A stretch of 6,579 nucleotides of DNA from JAGLGH01 sp034723595 (GCA_034723595.1 JAYEPB010000001.1:1-6579); one strand, 5' to 3'; shown: positions 1 through 5,626, numbered from the stretch's first letter. Translations and numbers: made by a program. Notes: generated from the sequence alone by a model not told the origin.

Positions 1-661
1 TGATATCAAATGTATCATATGCAGGGTCAATAAGGATAAATCCTCTTTCCACATCCACGCCTGCGCAGGCATGATTGACTTTCTTTTTTTCATAATCCTG
101 TTTTACGCTGACATAGTTTGCTTTTAATCCCAATCCTCTTGCCATAGTGACATAAAGAAATGCCATCTCCCCGCATACTCCTTCTTTGTTCCTGAATACT
201 TCCTGACCTGTGGAATAGCCAGTGATTTTCTTATTTTCGCCATATTTGATATTCTCTTCAAACCAGTCAAACAGTTTTTTAGCTTTTAATTCTTGGGTAT
301 AGCAATCTTTTGTTTCATTTTTAATTGTAGCAAGAACCTGAGCATCAAGGCCAAAAGGATTAATCACAGAAGCATCATTGATGTACACATAATAATCATT
401 TTTGATTGAATTGAGATTTAATTTTGTCTGCTCTTGCTTTTGCCTGTATCTCTGTCTGATATTACTTATGACAGAATCGAGATTATTATTATTATTATAG
501 ATCCTACCTTGTTGAGTCTTTCGTGCAGCAGAATTCTTTCTTATCTCAGTTTTTATCTTATCACTAAGGCTGGTATTTCTGGTGAATCTAGGGTTAATGA
601 TGTTTGTTCTATAGCCAGCATTCAGGTTATATAAGATCCTACGAATCGTTGCAGAGTTCAT
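1..661 (-). CDS. Transglutaminase-like (papain-fold) domain protein, 3' end outside window
   Basis: This frame is open from an ATG at 661 to the left edge, giving 220 residues without the C-terminus. The C-terminal part reads as a transglutaminase-like core with the expected Cys-His-Asp order: Cys163 in GVCGEMAFLYV, His197 in VNHACAGVD and Asp212 in FILIDPAYD. This superfamily includes archaeal and bacterial proteases and amide-bond enzymes; which reaction this one catalyses cannot be told. Residues 1-100 are rich in Arg, Asn, Gln and Lys, have no signal peptide or membrane segment, and include a run of five Asn (56-60) encoded by five AAT codons. I therefore infer a cytoplasmic enzyme with a basic N-terminal extension. 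The start is supported by GGAG at 669-672, seven bases before the ATG. It is the last visible gene of a four-gene operon, 15 bases after the coiled-coil gene. The domain call is firm; the role is unknown. Confidence 0.85.
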   Translation of the reverse strand, partial: MNSATIRRILYNLNAGYRTNIINPRFTRNTSLSDKIKTEIRKNSAARKTQQGRIYNNNNNLDSVISNIRQRYRQKQEQTKLNLNSIKNDYYVYINDASVINPFGLDAQVLATIKNETKDCYTQELKAKKLFDWFEENIKYGENKKITGYSTGQEVFRNKEGVCGEMAFLYVTMARGLGLKANYVSVKQDYEKKKVNHACAGVDVERGFILIDPAYDTFDI

Positions 662-676
662 AGTTAAGCTCCTATA

Positions 677-1759
677 TCACTTATTTGCCATGATTGTGTC
701 GCTAATCATGTCCTGCTTATAGCCAATGGTTCTGATATCTTCAATTAGATTGTGGATATTATGATTGCTGTCGTCAATCATCTTTAAGTTATCATTGTTA
801 TGTATGAATGCCTGAATATTTTTGACTCCAGTTATAAATTCCTGATTAAGCTTCTTGTTATAATCAGAAAGCACATCCAGTCCGCCGTTTACAGCTGCTG
901 ATGCATAAGCAAGATTCTTGCATTCATAGAATACATTTCTATTATCCATCAAAGTCTCACCAATATGCTTTGTTATGCTTGCAAGATTCTTTGCATTATT
1001 GAGTGATATCCTAAAGAGCGATTCCATGTAGGTAAGATTCTGCCTGTGTCTGGCATAGCCTATGCTTTTTTGCTTAAGTATGTTATATATTGAGTATGAC
1101 TCATCTACTTCTCTTTCCTGATTAATAAGTTCTCTTTGCATTGAAAAATATTTATTGTCAGATTGCTTCATATCCTGGAAGAGCTTTTTTGTATCTCCAA
1201 GTTGGGTAATCATGCCTGGCAGTTTTTCTTCAAGCACACTAAATTTATGATAGCTGTTTTCTTCTTCATTGATCAGCTTATTTACTCTTCCTTTAAGAAC
1301 ATTAAGCTCTGAACTGCTGTTCATCACCATGGCTCCGAGAAGCTTATTAAGGCAGCTGACATTATAGATTTGCGTGTCAAATAATTCCATGTTTGAGTGA
1401 TATTGCTTTTGCATTCCAGCAGATTTCATTATATAATCATAAGATCTCAGCACAAGGCTTTGCAGGCCTTTGGCATTTGCCCTCTTGTTCATATTCTCAA
1501 ATTCTCCCTGTACGCAGTTTATTTCTCTGACAACCTTTTGTATATCCTTATAACTTATAGACGTCTGACAGTGATTCTGTCTGCCTGTGGTTCTTACTGT
1601 ATCATAATATTTCTGGACTATTGAGAGTGTATTGCCTTTTCTTGGGTTTTCATTATATGTTTCAATAGATTTATTACCTGCTATTTGGGTCTGCATCAGT
1701 TGATTCTGCCTTTTTTTTCTTATATTTGCTTTTATTTTTTCAGTTATGTCATTTTCCAT
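677..1759 (-). CDS. Long helical/coiled-coil protein of unknown function
   Basis: I do not recognise this 360-residue protein. It has no signal peptide and no membrane segment. The first 65 residues are basic and rich in Lys, Asn, Gln and Arg; the remainder looks almost entirely helical, with heptad-like spacing of Leu, Ile and Met across roughly residues 70-350 and few Pro or Gly, so a rod or oligomeric coiled coil is likely. The frame also opens at a GTG at 1768, but that GTG is part of an AGGTGAG sequence that makes a good Shine-Dalgarno site five bases before the ATG at 1759, so I take the ATG. The gene lies 28 bases after the 90-aa membrane protein gene and 15 bases before the transglutaminase-like gene. 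Its N-terminus carries an EKIKxxIRK segment that resembles DKIKxxIRK in the transglutaminase-like protein. A vague likeness to helical TelA-type proteins was considered and is not convincing. Confidence 0.8.
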   Translation of the reverse strand: MENDITEKIKANIRKKRQNQLMQTQIAGNKSIETYNENPRKGNTLSIVQKYYDTVRTTGRQNHCQTSISYKDIQKVVREINCVQGEFENMNKRANAKGLQSLVLRSYDYIMKSAGMQKQYHSNMELFDTQIYNVSCLNKLLGAMVMNSSSELNVLKGRVNKLINEEENSYHKFSVLEEKLPGMITQLGDTKKLFQDMKQSDNKYFSMQRELINQEREVDESYSIYNILKQKSIGYARHRQNLTYMESLFRISLNNAKNLASITKHIGETLMDNRNVFYECKNLAYASAAVNGGLDVLSDYNKKLNQEFITGVKNIQAFIHNNDNLKMIDDSNHNIHNLIEDIRTIGYKQDMISDTIMANK

Positions 1760-1787
1760 AATTCTCACCTTTTGATGTTTTTATCAC

Positions 1788-2060
1788 CTATTTCTTGATC
1801 AAATAATTCATTTCTGCTTCTTGTTTGAACTTTGCTAATATTTTATTATTATAAGGGATTACAATCTTATTGCCGAAATCAATGAGATATTTTTCGCCTG
1901 ATCTAGGATGGATGACTATAGACTTATCTTCAGCTATGCGTTCAAGCTTGGATTCCTGCACATAGCTTACCTGATGATTTGCCCACCCAATCCATGAGCC
2001 AAGTTTGATGCCAATAGCCAGAGGAATGATATATCTGATGTATTTTTTTAGATTCTGCAT
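1788..2060 (-). CDS. Small single-span membrane protein, unknown function
   Basis: This is a 90-residue protein I do not recognise. Residues 1-9 carry three positive charges (two Lys and one Arg). A hydrophobic stretch from about 10 to 26 (IIPLAIGIKLGSWIGWA) could span the membrane once or act as an uncleaved signal anchor. By the positive-inside rule the N-terminus should be cytoplasmic and the remaining 60 residues outside. The C-terminal part alternates hydrophobic and polar residues (SIVIHPRSGEKYLIDFGNKIVIPY), which suggests a small beta-rich fold, and ends in a charged helix. The ATG at 2060 follows the upstream stop by 10 bases, and an AGGT overlapping that TAA stop can serve as ribosome-binding site, so the two genes are probably translationally coupled. 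Real coding is supported by the tight spacing and the coherent protein; function is unknown. Confidence 0.72.
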   Translation of the reverse strand: MQNLKKYIRYIIPLAIGIKLGSWIGWANHQVSYVQESKLERIAEDKSIVIHPRSGEKYLIDFGNKIVIPYNNKILAKFKQEAEMNYLIKK

Positions 2061-2070
2061 GGTTTATACC

Positions 2071-2586
2071 TTATTCAGTAAATAAGTTCTTGAGCTTATC
2101 TTTGGTTTCAACAGCTAGCTCTCTAATGCTTTGATAAGCATCCTTGACTTGATTCTTACATGTTCTGAGCACGCGTGTCTCCTGATATGCAAGGGCATTA
2201 GGTCCCAGGTGATCAAGCAGTTCAGGATTATCTTCGATCTTATTTTTTATGATGCCAAACATTTCCATATAATTTTCAGGACTGAAAGATAATTCTTTTT
2301 CCTGCATTGCCCTGATTCCTTTATAGACTAGATTATCAGTATATTGAGGAAATTCACTCAGGTCTTGTTCTAGATTATCTATTCTGTATTCCAGGCTGGC
2401 AGGAGAATTTATAGACAGCGCAGTATGCACTCTTGGCTTCCAGTAGCTGATGTGTCTTATGTATTCAAAAGATAGTCCTCCAATAAGAAGCCCAGCTGTT
2501 CCAATCGCAATATATTTTTTTATTCCTGATGGTTTAGTATCCTGTTCTTTTCTTTTTTCTTTTCCGATCTTGATGTATTTTACCAT
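2071..2586 (-). CDS. Single-span membrane protein, first gene of the leftward operon
   Basis: This 171-residue protein is not a family I recognise. It has a strongly basic N-terminal tail (residues 1-24, about nine Lys/Arg), one membrane segment at about 25-43 (YIAIGTAGLLIGGLSFEYI), then a mostly helical, acidic and polar domain of roughly 125 residues. The charge pattern predicts N-terminus in and C-terminal domain out, although a few basic residues also follow the membrane segment. Just before the membrane segment it has KKYI, as does the 90-aa protein next to it, so the two may be distant relatives or partners. No Shine-Dalgarno sequence precedes the ATG; a TATA-like box centred about 25 bases upstream suggests that transcription begins at or next to the ATG (leaderless mRNA). 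It leads a run of four same-strand genes with gaps of 10, 28 and 15 bases. Confidence 0.78.
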   Translation of the reverse strand: MVKYIKIGKEKRKEQDTKPSGIKKYIAIGTAGLLIGGLSFEYIRHISYWKPRVHTALSINSPASLEYRIDNLEQDLSEFPQYTDNLVYKGIRAMQEKELSFSPENYMEMFGIIKNKIEDNPELLDHLGPNALAYQETRVLRTCKNQVKDAYQSIRELAVETKDKLKNLFTE

Positions 2587-2606
2587 GTAGGATGCAGATG
2601 AGTTGT

Positions 2607-2617
2607 CTTTAAAAAGG
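2607..2617 (-). promoter_or_regulatory. TATA box for the leftward operon (leaderless start)
   Basis: Read on the minus strand this is CCTTTTTAAAG, centred about 25 bases before the A of the ATG at 2586, with an A-rich BRE-like stretch (ATAGAAAT) before it. Archaeal transcription normally starts about 25-27 bases downstream of the TATA centre, which here falls on the start codon. This agrees with the absence of a ribosome-binding site. The assignment is by pattern and spacing only. Confidence 0.5.
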
Positions 2618-2685
2618 ATTTCTATGAAAAAACACTAGAATTTGCGACTGTTTCGGAAAAAACTTTTGCATAAGTCAAATACTTG

Positions 2686-2692
2686 TATAAAA
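2686..2692 (+). promoter_or_regulatory. TATA-like box, possible small-RNA promoter
   Basis: TATAAAA on the plus strand is centred at 2689. At archaeal spacing it would start transcription near 2714-2716, immediately before the first base-pairing segment of the foldable stretch that begins at 2717. In AT-rich DNA such a match can arise by chance, so it gains weight only from this spacing. Confidence 0.3.
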
Positions 2693-2714
2693 TTTTTTAA
2701 GAAATCTAGCCAGA

Positions 2715-2780
2715 ACTCCAATAGTTCAGTTGCGTAGCAACTGGGCGTGTCTTTAGGCATTGGATGAATAGTATAATTTT
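2715..2780 (+). ncRNA. Candidate small structured RNA (low confidence)
   Basis: An outer 6-bp stem (TCCAAT 2717-2722 with ATTGGA 2759-2764) encloses a 10-bp hairpin (2724-2733 with 2737-2746, including two G-U pairs, loop GTA), with a 12-base unpaired stretch (2747-2758) on the 3' side. This stretch is visibly more GC-rich than its surroundings and encodes nothing obvious. A TATA-like box lies at the right distance upstream, and a short T4 at 2777-2780 could be a weak end. It matches no RNA family I know: it is not a tRNA and lacks correctly spaced C/D boxes. It could equally be a protein-binding DNA element. Confidence 0.3.
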
Positions 2781-2788
2781 GCGAAATT

Positions 2789-2805
2789 CCACTTGCCACT
2801 TGCCA
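2789..2805 (+). repeat. Short tandem repeat, two CCACTTG units
   Basis: Two exact CCACTTG units are followed by CCA and then a degenerate CCACTGCC copy ending at 2814. It lies between the candidate RNA and the perfect dyad. Copies 7 bases apart do not match one helical turn, so cooperative protein binding is not clearly implied. Confidence 0.45.
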
Positions 2806-2828
2806 ACCACTGCCTTAAACTATATAAA

Positions 2829-2851
2829 CAGTATCTCCGAAGGAGATACTG
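2829..2851. promoter_or_regulatory. Perfect 10-bp inverted repeat, likely operator or activator site
   Basis: CAGTATCTCC (2829-2838) and GGAGATACTG (2842-2851) are exact reverse complements around a GAA spacer. The dyad ends six bases before the BRE of the lipoprotein/kinase promoter, a usual place for archaeal activator binding upstream of BRE/TATA. A dimeric regulator such as the Lrp-type protein encoded at 5627-6061 could bind it, but nothing shows that link. It has no T-tract after it on the plus strand, so it is a poor terminator. Confidence 0.55.
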
Positions 2852-2857
2852 ACTTGA

Positions 2858-2873
2858 CCGAAAATTATAAATA
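2858..2873 (+). promoter_or_regulatory. BRE/TATA promoter of the lipoprotein-kinase operon
   Basis: CCGAAAAT followed by TTATAAATA is the best archaeal promoter match in the window: a purine-rich BRE directly joined to a TATA box centred at about 2869. The predicted start is near 2895, which gives a leader of about 37 bases before the ATG at 2932. Confidence 0.65.
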
Positions 2874-2893
2874 GAGAAGATTATATTGTAGAA

Positions 2894-2919
2894 GTAAAGG
2901 GTTTTTCAAAACTCTTTAT
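2894..2919 (+). promoter_or_regulatory. 5'-leader hairpin next to the ribosome-binding site
   Basis: Bases 2894-2904 pair with 2909-2919 (eleven pairs, including G-U pairs at 2894/2919 and 2900/2913) with a four-base TTCA loop. It begins at the predicted transcription start and ends one base before the GAGGTGA ribosome-binding site at 2921-2927. It may protect the 5' end or tune translation; that role is inferred from position only. Confidence 0.45.
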
Positions 2920-2920
2920 A

Positions 2921-2927
2921 GAGGTGA
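2921..2927 (+). promoter_or_regulatory. Ribosome-binding site of the substrate-binding lipoprotein gene
   Basis: GAGGTGA lies four bases before the ATG at 2932 and is complementary to the archaeal 16S rRNA 3' end. It fixes the start codon and shows that this gene, unlike the leaderless ones in the window, is translated from a leadered mRNA. Confidence 0.75.
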
Positions 2928-2931
2928 AACC

Positions 2932-3954
2932 ATGAAAATACAAAATATAATACAAATTACTCTTGCTTTAATTCTTGTAAGTTTTATAATTGCAGGTTGT
3001 GGAATAACTGTTGAAACTGATCAGGCTATCGATGAAGACATTGAGAGCAAAGATTCTTTATATGGAGGAAAGAAGATTATTTTTATAAATTCATATCATG
3101 AAGGATTTGAATGGAGTGACAGGGAACAGGCAGCAGCAGAGGCAGTTCTTAAAGATACTGGAGTTGAACTTAAAGTAATATACATGGATACCAAAAATAA
3201 TCCTTCAGAAGAATTCAAGACAGCTGCTGGAATCAAGGCAAAAGATGAGATTGAAGCATTCAAGCCAGACCTCATTATCACTGTTGATGATAATGCTTTT
3301 AAATATGTCATCATGCCATTTTATAAGGACTCTGATATACCAGTAGTCTTTGGTGGCATTAATGGGGATTCATCAGTATATGGGACTCCCTACACAAATA
3401 CTGCAGGGATTGAGGAATCACCTCTTGTTGGCAAGATGGTTGAGAATCTCTTGATTTATGCAAAAGGAACAAGAGCAGGATATCTTTCGCAGGATGTTTT
3501 GAGTGAACAGCAGAATATTGAATTCTATTCAAAGAGCATTGAAGGCGGAATTGCTGAGGTAGCATTAGTCGCAAATGGCGTTGAATGGCAGGAGAAATTC
3601 CTCGAATTGCAGGATAAAGTTGATTTTTTGATCATCGGCGCATGTGGAAACCTGGCTGAATGGGAGCCTGAAGAGACAAAACAATTTGTCTTGCAAAATT
3701 CAAAAATCCCTTCAATCACACAAGGAGATTATATGATGGATTATTCTCTGATGGGCATGGTGCTTGTTCCTGAAGAACATGGTGAATGGACTGCAAACAC
3801 TGCTCTTGAGATACTTGGAGGAAAAAAGCCTAATGACATTCCTGTTGTGATAAATAAGCAGGGAAGGTTGTTCTTGAATGCAAGAATAGCAAACGAGTTA
3901 GGGATTGTATTCCTGCCTGAGCAAATAAAAAACGCGCAAAAGATATATGATTGA
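2932..3954 (+). CDS. ABC-type substrate-binding lipoprotein, probable sensor partner of the downstream kinase
   Basis: This 340-residue protein has a lipoprotein signal peptide: a short Lys-containing N-terminus, a hydrophobic core (about 6-20) and a lipobox ending at Cys23 (IAGC), so it should be anchored on the outer face of the membrane. After a short acidic linker (24-44) comes a type-1 periplasmic-binding-protein fold: KKIIFINSYHEGFEWSDRE (47-65), KPDLIITVDDNAFKYV (111-126), IPVVFGGIN (136-144) and ITQGDYMM (262-269). The pattern fits the ABC_sub_bind family (COG2984/PF04392 type), and the SYHxGxxWxD signature recalls members fused to or beside sensor kinases and cyclases; this is from memory. 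The ligand cannot be read. No permease or ATPase gene is near, and the histidine kinase gene starts two bases after the stop, which argues for sensing rather than uptake. Promoter, leader hairpin and a GAGGTGA ribosome-binding site precede it. Confidence 0.88.
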   Translation: MKIQNIIQITLALILVSFIIAGCGITVETDQAIDEDIESKDSLYGGKKIIFINSYHEGFEWSDREQAAAEAVLKDTGVELKVIYMDTKNNPSEEFKTAAGIKAKDEIEAFKPDLIITVDDNAFKYVIMPFYKDSDIPVVFGGINGDSSVYGTPYTNTAGIEESPLVGKMVENLLIYAKGTRAGYLSQDVLSEQQNIEFYSKSIEGGIAEVALVANGVEWQEKFLELQDKVDFLIIGACGNLAEWEPEETKQFVLQNSKIPSITQGDYMMDYSLMGMVLVPEEHGEWTANTALEILGGKKPNDIPVVINKQGRLFLNARIANELGIVFLPEQIKNAQKIYD

Positions 3955-3956
3955 AC

Positions 3957-5552
3957 ATGGCAACACTAAATTTTTTTAAGTCGTCAATACGATGGAAGCT
4001 CGGAAGCGGTTTTGGTTCGATTATTTTTCTTATTCTTCTTCTTACCATAACCACTTTCTTTTATCTTGATAGGATCAATACCCTGGCAGATGAGATAATC
4101 CCATATAGCAATAATATGGTGAATTTAAATAGCATCTCTGTCTCTCTTGAATCTATTGAAAATAATATAGATAAATATCTAATCTTGGGGTCTAGTGAAT
4201 ATAAAGAAAATTATAATCTGGATATAGATGATATCTTAGAAAGAATACCCTCTATAAAATGGGATTTGCTTAATGGCAGATTGATTGAATTTAAAACATC
4301 CATTCAGAATCTTAATGAAGCCCTGGCCACATTAGAATCTCCTGAATTTGCAAAAGGCGATGCAAGACTTATGAACAACTTGTATATCAGGATTTATTCA
4401 GAACTGAAAACATTAAAACAGATTGACAATGAATTCCTTCTTAAAAATATCAATTATTTAAAAGAGAATGTAGATGAACAGAAAAGGGTGATAAATAGAT
4501 TAAACTTGCAATTTATTGTTATAGTGCTTATTATTATCCTTGTAGGAGTTTTGATCTCATATTTTACATCAATTTCAATATCCAAGCCAATAGAGGAATT
4601 AGAATCTGCATCCAAAAAGGTTTCAGGAGGGAATCTTAATATTCAAGTCCCTGTAAAATCAAAAGACGAAATTGCTCTTCTTGCGAAATCATTTAATCAC
4701 ATGACTCACTCACTCCATGTTGCGAATGAGAAAATAAAGAGGTATAATATTGAGCTTGAAAACAAGGTTAGGGAGAGGACAGCAGAACTGCAGGTAGCAT
4801 ATAATGAGTTAAAGAGCCTTGATACAGAGAAAGACATCTTCATTTCAGTCGCTACTCATGAACTGAAAACTCCTCTTACTTCAATCAAGGGATTTGTCAA
4901 TCTATTGCTGGACAAAGATATTCCTTGCGGCGAGAAAAAGAAGGTTTATTACCTTGAGCTGATTAAGAACAATACAAAGAGGCTTTTTGACTTGGTTATT
5001 GATTTGCTTGATTCAACAAAACTGAGCTTAGGCAAGATTAAGATAGACAAGAGTAATCTTGAGATCAGTAAGATATGCAGGGAAACAAAAGGGTGCATGG
5101 GAATAATTCTAACAGAAAACAATATAAAGGCTGTATGTCAGCATGACCCGAATCTGCCTAATGTAATTGGTGATATGCCAAGAGTGCAGCAGGTTCTTAG
5201 AAATCTTATTATAAATGCAGTCCGTGCTACTCCTGAGGGTGGGACAATCTCATTAAGCGCCAGCAAAAAAGGAAGATTTGTGCAGTTTGAGGTCAAGGAT
5301 ACTGGCATGGGCATCCCTGATGATAAGAAGAAATACATCTTCACGCGATTTTATTCACTGAAAAAAGGAACTCAAGGTTCTGGATTAGGCCTGTCGATAT
5401 GTAAGGGCTTGGTTGAATTGATGAAAGGAAAAATATGGTTTGAATCTGTGCCTGGCAAGGGGACAACATTCTTCTTCACTCTGCCTATAGCTAAAACAAC
5501 AGAAAAATCCAAAATCAAATCTAAAAGCAAGGCAGCAAAAAAGTCTAAATGA
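3957..5552 (+). CDS. Transmembrane sensor histidine kinase (4-helix sensor, HAMP, HisKA, HATPase_c)
   Basis: This 531-residue sensor kinase should autophosphorylate on His and pass phosphate to a response regulator. Domains in order: membrane segment 1 (about 20-37), an extracytoplasmic helical domain (about 40-183) without a recognised ligand pocket, membrane segment 2 (about 186-206), HAMP (207-260), a coiled-coil linker (260-290), HisKA with phospho-acceptor His301 in ATHELKTPLTS, and HATPase_c with N box (NLIINAVRATPEGG, Asn420), G1 (KDTGMGIPDD, Asp448), F box (FTRFY) and G2 (GSGLGLSI). All catalytic boxes are intact. The C-terminus is an unusual Lys/Ser/Ala-rich tail of about 20 residues. 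I chose the ATG at 3957, two bases after the upstream stop; a TTG at 3951 in the same frame would overlap that stop by four bases. No strong ribosome-binding site is seen, so translation is probably coupled to the lipoprotein gene. No response regulator is in the window. Confidence 0.95.
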   Translation: MATLNFFKSSIRWKLGSGFGSIIFLILLLTITTFFYLDRINTLADEIIPYSNNMVNLNSISVSLESIENNIDKYLILGSSEYKENYNLDIDDILERIPSIKWDLLNGRLIEFKTSIQNLNEALATLESPEFAKGDARLMNNLYIRIYSELKTLKQIDNEFLLKNINYLKENVDEQKRVINRLNLQFIVIVLIIILVGVLISYFTSISISKPIEELESASKKVSGGNLNIQVPVKSKDEIALLAKSFNHMTHSLHVANEKIKRYNIELENKVRERTAELQVAYNELKSLDTEKDIFISVATHELKTPLTSIKGFVNLLLDKDIPCGEKKKVYYLELIKNNTKRLFDLVIDLLDSTKLSLGKIKIDKSNLEISKICRETKGCMGIILTENNIKAVCQHDPNLPNVIGDMPRVQQVLRNLIINAVRATPEGGTISLSASKKGRFVQFEVKDTGMGIPDDKKKYIFTRFYSLKKGTQGSGLGLSICKGLVELMKGKIWFESVPGKGTTFFFTLPIAKTTEKSKIKSKSKAAKKSK

Positions 5553-5566
5553 TTATTGCTTTTTTT
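5537..5566. terminator. Putative bidirectional T-tract terminator
   Basis: AAAAAAG (5537-5543) and CTTTTTT (5559-5565) form a 7-bp inverted repeat around a 15-base loop that contains the kinase stop codon. It places a T7 run (5560-5566) after the kinase gene on the plus strand and a T6 run on the minus strand, downstream of the Lrp gene. Archaeal termination depends mainly on U-tracts, so one element could end both convergent transcripts. The minus-strand T-tract arises from Lys AAA codons in the kinase tail. Confidence 0.5.
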
Positions 5567-5626
5567 ATTATCTTTCCGTATGTATTCATGCTGTATATTG
5601 GATCCTCAAGTCCTACAATGCTTACT

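Larger units (their letters stand above)
2587..2931. other. Gene-free divergent control region
   Basis: No convincing open reading frame lies in these 345 bases between two outward-facing operons. In order it contains the leftward TATA box, a TATA-like box at 2686-2692 followed by a foldable segment at 2717-2764, a short tandem repeat at 2789-2805, a perfect 10-bp inverted repeat at 2829-2851, the rightward BRE/TATA at 2858-2873, and a leader hairpin at 2894-2919 just before the ribosome-binding site of the lipoprotein gene. The density of inverted repeats is much higher than would be needed for two simple promoters. Confidence 0.7.

Noticed and set aside
434..634. Plus-strand open frame opposite the transglutaminase-like gene
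   Set aside because: It lies wholly antisense to a frame with a complete catalytic triad signature, and its product is a low-complexity Ile/Ser-rich sequence without a ribosome-binding site.
1397..1624. Plus-strand 75-aa frame inside the coiled-coil gene
   Set aside because: It is antisense to a long, well-started gene; no ribosome-binding site and no protein-like pattern.
677..1759. Coiled-coil protein as a TelA-type toxic-anion-resistance protein
   Set aside because: Length and helical character are similar, but I could not find the conserved TelA sequence blocks, so this would rest on composition alone.
2701..2860. tRNA or C/D-box RNA in the divergent region
   Set aside because: No acceptor stem with a T-loop GTTCGAATC-type motif was found. 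The nearest C-like (TGGATGA) and D-like (CTGA) strings are about 85 bases apart and imperfect.
2780..2860. CRISPR-like or insertion-element repeats
   Set aside because: The repeats here are only 7-10 bases, with no regular spacers, no terminal inverted repeats around a transposase and no target-site duplication.
3951..3956. TTG start of the histidine kinase overlapping the lipoprotein stop
   Set aside because: The in-frame ATG six bases later is a better codon and also suits coupled translation. The TTG adds only two residues and remains possible.
3096..4054. Several minus-strand frames of 64-74 codons under the lipoprotein and kinase starts
   Set aside because: They are shadows of the confidently assigned plus-strand genes, rich in Ser, Pro and Cys as expected from reverse-frame reading.
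5138..5344. Minus-strand 68-aa frame under the ATPase domain of the kinase
   Set aside because: It is antisense to the N and G1 boxes of an intact HATPase_c domain, whose codons explain the open frame.
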